Source: Ruminococcaceae bacterium R-25
Lineage (GTDB): Bacteria > Bacillota > Clostridia > Saccharofermentanales > Saccharofermentanaceae
Direction of reading: 5' to 3'
Assembly (NCBI GenBank): GCA_003149065.1
Contig: QGFZ01000001.1
Coordinates: forward strand, 1,054,001 to 1,118,000
DNA length: 64,000 bases
Every line of letters starts with the position of its first letter. The first letter of the stretch is position 1. Both the position numbers and the translations under genes were made by a program. This document shows, in pieces, positions 36,826 through 43,969 of the stretch. The notes beneath the pieces were generated by a model. The model was not told where the DNA came from. It saw only the letters and a program-made list of their open reading frames with translations, and did no database searches.

Positions 36826-38319
36826 TTAAAGCTTCTTATTCTCTTTAAGATAAACAGCCTTACCGTGTTTGATCCCAAGCACATAATCGCAGCATTCCGA
36901 GATAAGTTCGGGATCGTGCGTGGAGACGATGACAGAAGCACCAGCGGAAGCTAATTCATTTAGCAGTTCACCCACCTTCTCCATATGTGAGTAATCCAGA
37001 CCCGATGTAGGCTCATCGAAAAGAAGGATCTCTGCACCCGACGCAATGGCCGAAGCTATCGCAACACGCTGCTTCTGGCCGCCTGACAAGGCCATCGGGT
37101 GAGTATCTTTATATTCCAGAAGACCAAGACTCTCCAGGATCTCATCACAGTGCTTCTCATCTTCATCCTTCATAGAGAGCATGACTTCAGACTTAACGCT
37201 GTCCGTAAAGAGCTGATGGTTAACATCCTGCATGACCAGATAACAGATCTTCAGGCGCTGTCTGGCCTTATATATCTTTCCGTCTGATACTATTGCTCCC
37301 TTGCAGTCACCTTCTAGACCACAAAGGCACCTTAAGAATGTGGATTTGCCGGTTCCGTTAGGCCCGACAAGACCGATCACCTTACCTTTCGGGATCTTTA
37401 AAGACGGAATATTCAGGTTAAGAAGATCCCCGTCTGATTCTTTAAACTTCTTTTTGAAGAGCAGATACGGACGCCTTTTATAGCTGAAAAAGAAATCATT
37501 GAGTTCAATAGTGTTCTCAACATCGCAGAATGAAGATGTACTCTCACCGCGAACATCACGGATGAGCTCTTCTTCCAGAACGATCGGCCTTAACTTATAA
37601 GACTTCACTTCTTCTTCGTTTAAGCCCTTGAATTCTTCACCTGTCCACTCCTTTGCCATCATGCCGTTTTCCATATAGATAACGCGGTCAACAGCATCTT
37701 TCAGATACCATAATCTGTGCTCTGAGATGATGATGGTCTTGCCCTGGCGCTTCCATTCAAGGATAGTGCCTCTTAAGAGTTCTATTGAATCAAAGTCGAG
37801 ATTTGACGAGGGTTCATCTAACAGGATTATATCCGGCAGGAGCGCAGCTACTGATGCGCAGGCAATCCTCTGCTTCTGTCCTCCTGACAGATCGAAAATG
37901 CTTCTGCCAAGAAGCTCATCCAGATCCATCTCAGCAACGACATCATTTAATCTGGCCTTGATTTCTTTCGGCTCAAGACCGATATTCTCCGGACCGAATG
38001 CTATCTCCCCGTCAGTATCTACTGAGAAGAACTGGCTTCTCGGATTCTGGAAGACAGTACCGACTGTGCCGGCAAGTTCATGAAGTTCAGTCTTTTTGAC
38101 ATCATGTCCGGCAACCCTTATATCACCTTCAAGTTCACCTGAATAGTAATGCGGGATAAGCCCGTTTATAAGCCTTATTATCGACGTCTTGCCGGAACCT
38201 GAAGCACCGCAGAGAAGGACCGTCTGGCCCTTTTCAATATTGAGGTTGATGTTATTAAGGGAACCGTCATTGGAGCCCTTGTATTGAAAATTTACGTTTT
38301 CGAGCTCTACGATACTCAT
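36826..38319 (-). CDS. Fused energy-coupling-factor ATPase (two ABC domains)
   Basis: 497 residues with two complete ATPase halves: Walker A GASGSGKTS (about 36) and GPNGTGKST (about 310); signatures LSGGQKQR in both halves; Walker B IILLDEPSSNLD and ILLFDEPTSGLD. It corresponds to fused EcfA1-EcfA2 (YkoD-like). It energises vitamin, metal or siderophore uptake with an EcfT and an S component, both encoded directly upstream. It overlaps the EcfT stop by 4 bp. Confidence 0.9.
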   Translation of the reverse strand: MSIVELENVNFQYKGSNDGSLNNINLNIEKGQTVLLCGASGSGKTSIIRLINGLIPHYYSGELEGDIRVAGHDVKKTELHELAGTVGTVFQNPRSQFFSVDTDGEIAFGPENIGLEPKEIKARLNDVVAEMDLDELLGRSIFDLSGGQKQRIACASVAALLPDIILLDEPSSNLDFDSIELLRGTILEWKRQGKTIIISEHRLWYLKDAVDRVIYMENGMMAKEWTGEEFKGLNEEEVKSYKLRPIVLEEELIRDVRGESTSSFCDVENTIELNDFFFSYKRRPYLLFKKKFKESDGDLLNLNIPSLKIPKGKVIGLVGPNGTGKSTFLRCLCGLEGDCKGAIVSDGKIYKARQRLKICYLVMQDVNHQLFTDSVKSEVMLSMKDEDEKHCDEILESLGLLEYKDTHPMALSGGQKQRVAIASAIASGAEILLFDEPTSGLDYSHMEKVGELLNELASAGASVIVSTHDPELISECCDYVLGIKHGKAVYLKENKKL

Positions 38320-39011
38320 AAGAAATACTTGAAGGCAACGAAGATGACTGTCGCAGCAGCAAGGAAAGTCATTATGAGATAATCAGCAATGCCAAGCTTC
38401 AGCTCTATTACGCTTGACCTTTTGACCTCTCCGCCAAGACCCCTTGTGATCGCTGCCGCGGACAGTTCTTCGCCTATGTTAACGCACGAGAAAAGGAGCG
38501 GTATCATTCTGAATTCAAACATTCTGAGGACATTGCCGCCACCTAACATGACGCCTCTCATCCTCATGGCATCGTTGATCGAAGAATATTCTTCCTTGAT
38601 CGTCGGGAAAAATCTCATTACAACTGCCAAAGAAACTGCGATCCCGTCAGGAACATGCATCTTCTGCATGCAGGACATGAACTCACCGATCTTGGTAGTT
38701 CTTACCACATACCAGGCCGTGATAATTGCCGGCATGAACTGTACTACGATTCCGCAATATCCTATCAGCAGTGATGCGATAAGGCCTTCTGACTGCTCAG
38801 ACAGGAAGTAAAAAGTCAGAACAAGAGCTGAAGCATACGCCAATAAGAATTTCAGAGCGGAAGAATACTTCTTCTCAAGGATCATGAGTATTATCGGTAT
38901 CAGAGTAATGGACAGTCTGATAGCCCACAAGAACGGTGTTGTCGCACTCATCATGACGATGAGTGATACGACAAATACCATAAACAGCTTTGTTCTGGGA
39001 TCGAGTCTCAT
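38316..39011 (-). CDS. ECF transporter T component
   Basis: 231 residues, five or so helices. The coupling motifs AMRMRGVMLGG (about 145) and AAAITRGLGGEV (about 190) are the two Ala-Arg-Gly signatures by which EcfT contacts the ATPases. The beginning MRLDPRTKLFMVFVVSL is typical. It links the S component to the ATPase. The start is 1 bp after the S-component gene. Confidence 0.88.
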   Translation of the reverse strand: MRLDPRTKLFMVFVVSLIVMMSATTPFLWAIRLSITLIPIILMILEKKYSSALKFLLAYASALVLTFYFLSEQSEGLIASLLIGYCGIVVQFMPAIITAWYVVRTTKIGEFMSCMQKMHVPDGIAVSLAVVMRFFPTIKEEYSSINDAMRMRGVMLGGGNVLRMFEFRMIPLLFSCVNIGEELSAAAITRGLGGEVKRSSVIELKLGIADYLIMTFLAAATVIFVAFKYFL

Positions 39012-39012
39012 G

Positions 39013-39609
39013 TTATACGATTCCGGCCTTCTCGAAATGCTTCTTTACAACAGCCTTGCCGATAACAGCTCCGATGCATCCGAAAACGAAGCAGAGAACA
39101 ACAAGGATTCCGATCGTCTTTACATTGATCGCCGCAAAGAGATTATTTGCATATTCAGCAGAAAAACCGCCGTCGATAAGATCCTTACGGTAGCTTTCCG
39201 CTGTAACAAGGATCGGGAAATAGTTTGAGCAGATCCAGAGATTGAAAATACCAAAGCTTATAACAATCTTCTTAAAGCTCTTATACTGACCTGATTTGGC
39301 AATCAGATCTGCAATAACACCAGCGCCGATGATGAGCGGAGCTCCAAGATAACCCATGCCGCCAATGAACATGATGATCGCCAAAAGGATCGATAAAATG
39401 GTGATCATGCCGAACTTTTCAACCTTTGTGTAGAAGAGCATCATCGGGATGCCGCTTGCCAAAGGCAGAATGATTACATATGAAGCAACGATATAAGGAT
39501 GAATATAACCGAGCATTCCAAATGCAAATTCAACAGCAAAAAGGATCGCTGCAAATATACCGACCGTTATAAAATCTTTTGCCTTAAGCTTCTTACTTTT
39601 GTTTTCCAT
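39013..39609 (-). CDS. ECF transporter S component, Trep_Strep/MptD-like
   Basis: 198 residues, six helices. Its sequence (KLKAKDFITVGIFAAILFAV, then GYIHPYIVASYVIILPLASGIPMMLFYTKV) resembles the Trep_Strep (TIGR02185/MptD) group, whose genes usually stand beside an EcfT, a fused EcfA and a pair of exporter-type ABC proteins, as here. The ligand is unproven; association with iron boxes makes heme or an iron chelate more likely than a B vitamin (inference). Confidence 0.8.
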   Translation of the reverse strand: MENKSKKLKAKDFITVGIFAAILFAVEFAFGMLGYIHPYIVASYVIILPLASGIPMMLFYTKVEKFGMITILSILLAIIMFIGGMGYLGAPLIIGAGVIADLIAKSGQYKSFKKIVISFGIFNLWICSNYFPILVTAESYRKDLIDGGFSAEYANNLFAAINVKTIGILVVLCFVFGCIGAVIGKAVVKKHFEKAGIV

Positions 39610-39624
39610 ATATACCTCCGATTA

Positions 39625-41361
39625 TTATGAGATCTTCCAGCTGACTGCCTGTTTTCTGCCGGATACGAAGTTCCTATAAATGCCTTCCTGCTTGATCAAG
39701 TCTTCGTGCTTGCCCTTCTGGACGATCTGTCCCTTGTCCACAACGATGATCTGGTCTGCGTGTCTTACAGTCTTTAATCTGTGCGCGATCATTATGATCG
39801 TCTTCTCCCTTGTAAGGTTCTCTATAGCTTCCGTAAGCTCCTTCTCATTTTCAGGGTCAACGTTTGCCGTTGCCTCGTCCAGAATGATGATCGGTGAATC
39901 CTTCATGATCGCTCTTGCAATCGCGATCCTCTGTTTCTCACCGCCTGAGAGCGATGCGCCGCCTTCGCCTACCAGAGTGTCGTAACCGTCAGGAAGCGCC
40001 ATTATAAAGTCATGGCACGAAGCTTTCTTCGCAGCTGCGATAACTTCTTCCATAGAAGCATCAGGCCTTCCGAATCTGATATTATTTGCAATCGTGTCTT
40101 CGAAAAGATAAACCCTTTGGAATACGAAACTGAAGTTCTCCATAAGGGAATCAAAGCTGTAATCTCTTACATCCCTTCCGCCAAGCGTAACCTTGCCTTC
40201 CTGGACATCCCAGAATCTGGCAATAAGTGATGTGATCGTAGTCTTACCGCCGCCGGAAGGGCCGACTATAGCAGTCGTTGTATTCTCTTTGATATCGAGA
40301 GTTACATTATCGATTATCTTTCTGTTCTCATAAGCAAAGCTTACATTCTCAAGACGGATGTCTCTGTTAGCTGGCTTGATATCCTCACCGTCAATGTCCA
40401 TCTGCGGAAGATCCGTGATCTCATTTGCAAAATCAACACCCTTTCCGATGATCTTCAAAAGTGCTGTGTATACACCTGCCGCATCGAGTGATTCAAAGAT
40501 CATGAACGAGCACATGAGCATTGTGATCGTATACACGAGATCCATGGAACCAGACATATAGAACCAGATCGAAGCAGCAGCGATAACAACACCTGTGAGC
40601 TTGCTGATAAGCATCTGGATTCCCACAGCAGGAATAGCTGCAAGCTCAGCAGTTATGTCTGCCTTGACCTTACGGTCGATAGCTTTGGATACACGTGAAG
40701 TGTTAAGCGCAACGATGTTGTAGTTGCGGATCTCTGCAATGCCCTGGATATATTCAAGAATTACTCCGACGATATCCCTGTCCGATTCGAGCTTCTCTCC
40801 TGCAACCTTTGCGACCTTATAATTTGTCACCTTGTTACAAAAGAAGAAAACAGTAATTCCTATAACGGCGATCAGACCAATCCTCCAGTCAAAGAAAAAC
40901 ATGCCGACACCGATTACCACAGTCGTAATGCTTCCCTGAAGAACCATCATTATCGCTCTTGTTGCGATATCTCCTACCTGCTCCATCGTATTTGTAGTAA
41001 CAGATGTGATATGGCCAAGGCTCGTATCGTTGAAATATCCCATAGGGAGATATCTAAGGTGCTCTGCAATCTGGATCCTCTTTTGTGCGCAAGTGTCGTA
41101 ACCGGCTTCCGTCTCGAGCATATGACCGAATCTGTTGATAGTCATCTTGCCTACGGTGCTTATGAGCATAAGACCGATAACAAGAAGGATCGTCTTCGTA
41201 TCAATAGACTGGTTGATCACGGCGCCGAACGCTACAAATGCTGCCGGTATCTTCATGGCGGCCAGGATAGCGTCTAAGACACCGAGAAATACTGCTCTAT
41301 ATAATTTGTTTCTGTTCTTCTGATCGCAGAAACCAAAGAATTTCTTTATATTCTCATACAT
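39625..41361 (-). CDS. Exporter-type ABC half-transporter (IrtB/YbtQ-like)
   Basis: 578 residues: six-helix type IV exporter membrane domain (about 20-310) and a nucleotide-binding domain with Walker A GPSGGGKTT, signature LSGGEKQR, Walker B IIILDEATANVD and H-loop IAHRL. Forms a heterodimer with the next protein; the genes overlap by 8 bp. YbtPQ and IrtAB have the same fold and import ferric siderophores despite being exporter-like. The setting (ECF genes, iron boxes) fits that use, but export is equally possible from sequence. Confidence 0.88.
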   Translation of the reverse strand: MYENIKKFFGFCDQKNRNKLYRAVFLGVLDAILAAMKIPAAFVAFGAVINQSIDTKTILLVIGLMLISTVGKMTINRFGHMLETEAGYDTCAQKRIQIAEHLRYLPMGYFNDTSLGHITSVTTNTMEQVGDIATRAIMMVLQGSITTVVIGVGMFFFDWRIGLIAVIGITVFFFCNKVTNYKVAKVAGEKLESDRDIVGVILEYIQGIAEIRNYNIVALNTSRVSKAIDRKVKADITAELAAIPAVGIQMLISKLTGVVIAAASIWFYMSGSMDLVYTITMLMCSFMIFESLDAAGVYTALLKIIGKGVDFANEITDLPQMDIDGEDIKPANRDIRLENVSFAYENRKIIDNVTLDIKENTTTAIVGPSGGGKTTITSLIARFWDVQEGKVTLGGRDVRDYSFDSLMENFSFVFQRVYLFEDTIANNIRFGRPDASMEEVIAAAKKASCHDFIMALPDGYDTLVGEGGASLSGGEKQRIAIARAIMKDSPIIILDEATANVDPENEKELTEAIENLTREKTIIMIAHRLKTVRHADQIIVVDKGQIVQKGKHEDLIKQEGIYRNFVSGRKQAVSWKIS

Positions 41362-43135
41362 TGAGGGCCTCCTTTCCGCTCATGGCAACACTTTCAGACT
41401 CATCCTCATCCCTTGCCATGCTGTGGGCAGCCCACATATTGCTGTAGAGAGGACAAGACTCAAGGAGTTCCTCATGTGTTCCTGACGCTTCGAGATTACC
41501 CTGGTTGATAACGAAGATCTTATCCGCATCAACGATTGTGGAAAGTCTGTGCGCGATTACTATAAGTGTCTTGCCCTGAACGAGCTTTGCAACACTGGAC
41601 TGAACGAGAGCTTCATTCTCAGGATCTGTATATGCCGTAGCCTCATCGAGAATAACTACCGGTGCATTCTTAAGCATCGCTCTTGCAATGCAGATCCTCT
41701 GACGTTCACCACCTGACAGATGTCCGCCGGCACCACCGACAACCGTATCGTATCCGTTTTCGAGGCCTAAGATGAACTCGTGACAACCGGACTTCATGGC
41801 GGCATCGATTACTTCCTCATCCGTAGCGCCCTTTTTGCCCAATCTGATGTTTTCCTTGATCGAGAGGTCGAAAAGATGATTATCCTGCGCTACATAAGCT
41901 ATCTGACTCATGTAGTAATCCAGAGGAATATCCTTGATGTTAACGCCGCCGAATGTGATCACGCCTTCGTCAGGATCCCACAAGGAATCGATGAGCCTTG
42001 CGACTGTGCTCTTACCGGAACCTGAAGGTCCGACGATAGCACTTACTTCACCCTGCTTTATCTCCATGTTAATGCCGTGGAGGACCTCAGCATCCTTATA
42101 CTTGAACTTAACGTTGCTGAGCGTGATATCGGATCCCACAGGTTCTTTTGCAAGTGTCTCAGGTCTCTTCATGTCATCCCTTTCGAGGATCTCAGTAACC
42201 TCACCGAAGATCGTCTTGATCTTTAAGAGATCATCTGTATAAGAGAATGCAACAATAAGAGGTGTGATAAGGCCTGCAGAGAGGATAACGCTCATTACAA
42301 AGTTCTCGGGAGTAAGGCTTCCGTTCTTAATGAGCAAAAGGCCTACAGGCAACACGCCTAAGAATGTCGCAGGCATGAATGCCATGAATCCCGTCTGCCA
42401 CCAGATGCATCTTCTCATCCAGTCGATAAAGCAGTCAGCGCCTTCTCTTGCTGCCGTTACGAACTTATCGTAAGAAGTCTTGGATTTACCGAAGGCCTTT
42501 ATTACTTCAATACCATTTATGTATTCAACAGCAGTATCGTTTAAAGCCTTTGTCTTCTGGACTGAGACTTCATATCCGTTGCCGCTCTTTACAAACATTC
42601 CTGCACAAAGGATACCGCCGATAACTACAGAAATAAGATTGGCAAGTCCCATTCTCCAGTCAAGTGAGATCAGATATACAAATATAACTATTGGAAGGAG
42701 AATGTTCGCCGAAAACTCAGGAATGATATGTGCAAGAGTTGTCTCCATGGAATCAACTCGCTCAACTATAATGTTCTTATATGTACCGCTGTTATCAGAG
42801 AGCACGGAGCCTAACGGGATCTTTGAAAGCTTCTCGCAAAGCTGTCTTCTTACAGTACCTAAAACATTGAATGTTCCCATATGCGACAAAGACGTTGATA
42901 TGGAATGACATAAAAGTCTTAATACCCAGCAGGCAGCCATAAGCAGTATCTTACTGAAATAGTAATTCCAATCTTTATTGCCGTTTAAAAGCTGAACCAC
43001 CATGTCAGACATAAACAGATAAGGTCCGAACGATAAGGCAACACCGATGACCGCGAGCACAACACTCCAGCCGAAATACTTTATTCTCCTGCCCGCAAAT
43101 TCGAGCACCCAGGAGAACGTGCTTTTCTTCTTCAC
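41354..43135 (-). CDS. Exporter-type ABC half-transporter (IrtA/YbtP-like)
   Basis: 593 residues. Membrane domain about 15-315, Walker A GPSGSGKST, signature LSGGERQR, Walker B VVILDEATAYTD and IAHRL H-loop. First gene of the five-gene transcript (ABC-ABC-S-T-A). Two iron-type boxes flank and fill its promoter at 43170-43225. A short C-terminal tail (MARDEDESESVAMSGKEALNV, about 21 residues, highly acidic) is unusual; the quoted part here is MARDEDESES. It probably functions with the half-transporter encoded next. Confidence 0.88.
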   Translation of the reverse strand: MKKKSTFSWVLEFAGRRIKYFGWSVVLAVIGVALSFGPYLFMSDMVVQLLNGNKDWNYYFSKILLMAACWVLRLLCHSISTSLSHMGTFNVLGTVRRQLCEKLSKIPLGSVLSDNSGTYKNIIVERVDSMETTLAHIIPEFSANILLPIVIFVYLISLDWRMGLANLISVVIGGILCAGMFVKSGNGYEVSVQKTKALNDTAVEYINGIEVIKAFGKSKTSYDKFVTAAREGADCFIDWMRRCIWWQTGFMAFMPATFLGVLPVGLLLIKNGSLTPENFVMSVILSAGLITPLIVAFSYTDDLLKIKTIFGEVTEILERDDMKRPETLAKEPVGSDITLSNVKFKYKDAEVLHGINMEIKQGEVSAIVGPSGSGKSTVARLIDSLWDPDEGVITFGGVNIKDIPLDYYMSQIAYVAQDNHLFDLSIKENIRLGKKGATDEEVIDAAMKSGCHEFILGLENGYDTVVGGAGGHLSGGERQRICIARAMLKNAPVVILDEATAYTDPENEALVQSSVAKLVQGKTLIVIAHRLSTIVDADKIFVINQGNLEASGTHEELLESCPLYSNMWAAHSMARDEDESESVAMSGKEALNV

Positions 43136-43169
43136 TTTTTACACCCCCGAAAATGAACATATGCAAAAG

Positions 43170-43185
43170 TTAGTCTATACTAACA
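43170..43185. promoter_or_regulatory. Iron-type box (GTTAG-N6-CTAAC)
   Basis: GTTAGT-CTAT-ACTAAC, perfect palindrome, 35 bp before the ABC-ECF operon start and downstream of its -10 box. Confidence 0.7.
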
Positions 43186-43196
43186 TTCAGAAAACA

Positions 43197-43225
43197 TAAT
43201 AGTTAGACGCACCTAACTTGTCAAC
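43197..43225 (-). promoter_or_regulatory. Promoter of the ABC-ECF operon with an iron-type box in the spacer
   Basis: TTGACA (43220-43225) and TATTAT (43197-43202), 17-bp spacer. The spacer is the palindrome AGTTAG-N6-CTAACT (core 43203-43218). Occupation would exclude RNA polymerase, so this is a repressor site. Confidence 0.8.
43203..43218. promoter_or_regulatory. Iron-type box (GTTAG-N6-CTAAC)
   Basis: Perfect arms inside the promoter spacer described above. Confidence 0.7.
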
Positions 43226-43285
43226 ATAAATTTTCTTGATTTATCGCAATCCCTTGTGATAATTGACGTTTTTACTATTTCCCAC

Positions 43286-43313
43286 TTGCAAAATCGGAAA
43301 TGATAAATATAAT
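43286..43313 (+). promoter_or_regulatory. feo promoter
   Basis: TTGCAA (43286-43291) and TATAAT (43308-43313) with 16-bp spacer. Two overlapping iron-type boxes follow immediately at the expected start site. Confidence 0.75.
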
Positions 43314-43329
43314 GTTAGCCGAGACTAAT
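43314..43329. promoter_or_regulatory. Iron-type box (GTTAG-N6-CTAAT)
   Basis: First of two overlapping boxes between the feo promoter and feoA; one mismatch. Confidence 0.65.
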
Positions 43330-43343
43330 TAGGTTTGACTAAC
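43328..43343. promoter_or_regulatory. Iron-type box (ATTAG-N6-CTAAC)
   Basis: Second box, overlapping the previous by 2 bp; one mismatch. Two repressor dimers could bind on nearby faces. Confidence 0.65.
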
Positions 43344-43389
43344 TTTTGTAAGTGCGATTTTACTTATTTTTATTTATTAGGAGAATGAC

Positions 43390-43602
43390 ATGATGCCTAT
43401 TGTAGTAGCCGACTGCGGCGAGGAATTGATCGTAAGAAAGGTTGGCGGAAGTCCGGAAGTAAAACTTCACCTTGAGAACCTCGGTATCGTTCCGGGTGGG
43501 TTCGTAACCCTGATCAGCGTTAACAACGGAAGCGTAATCCTTAAGGTAAAGGAATCCAGGATCGCACTCAACAAGGATATGGCCATGAAGATCATGGTCT
43601 GA
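43390..43602 (+). CDS. feoA: FeoA-domain protein, first copy
   Basis: 70 residues with the SH3-like FeoA fold (EELIVRKVGGSPEVKLHLENLGIVPGGFV; signature L-x-x-LGI-x-PG). AGGAG 6 bp before ATG. FeoA modulates FeoB-mediated Fe2+ uptake at the inner face of the membrane. Iron-type boxes lie upstream. A second FeoA follows after 30 bp, a common arrangement in Clostridia. Confidence 0.9.
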   Translation: MMPIVVADCGEELIVRKVGGSPEVKLHLENLGIVPGGFVTLISVNNGSVILKVKESRIALNKDMAMKIMV

Positions 43603-43632
43603 TGACGTTTATTAATTAAACAGGAGGAATAT

Positions 43633-43854
43633 ATGAAGACACTAAAGGAAGTGAAGGTAGGACAGACCGTTAAGGTCGTAAAGCTCCACGGTGAAGGCGC
43701 CGTAAAGCGCAGGATTATGGACATGGGAATCACCAAAGGCGTTGAGATCTATGTACGCAAGGTAGCCCCCTTGGGTGACCCCGTCGAAGTAACCGTAAGA
43801 GGTTATGAATTATCTCTTCGTAAGAACGACGCTGAAATGGTAGAAGTTGAGTGA
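43633..43854 (+). CDS. feoA: FeoA-domain protein, second copy
   Basis: 73 residues (VVKLHGEGAVKRRIMDMGITKG, then ELSLRKNDAEMVEVE). Ribosome site AGGAGG. Its stop codon lies inside the 5' arm of a 76-bp hairpin that separates it from feoB. It is closer to the classical FeoA consensus (RR-x-MDMGI) than the first copy. Confidence 0.92.
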   Translation: MKTLKEVKVGQTVKVVKLHGEGAVKRRIMDMGITKGVEIYVRKVAPLGDPVEVTVRGYELSLRKNDAEMVEVE

Positions 43855-43924
43855 AATTGCATATTCTCACTAGGTCCTCGGAGCTAAAGCTCCTGCGGAA
43901 TCGTTCGAACACGCAATTTCACTC
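43849..43924 (+). repeat. Large hairpin between feoA and feoB
   Basis: GAGTGAAATTGC (43849-43860) is exactly complementary to GCAATTTCACTC (43913-43924), 12 bp. Inside is a second stem GGAGC-TAAA-GCTCC (43880-43893) with further flanking pairs. The outer 5' arm includes the feoA stop codon. Candidates are an RNA processing or partial-termination structure that sets the feoA:feoB ratio, a regulatory RNA, or a REP-like insertion. Confidence 0.65.
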
Positions 43925-43969
43925 AAACAGAATACTGAACCGAAAGTTAATGGAGGAACAATTAATCAT

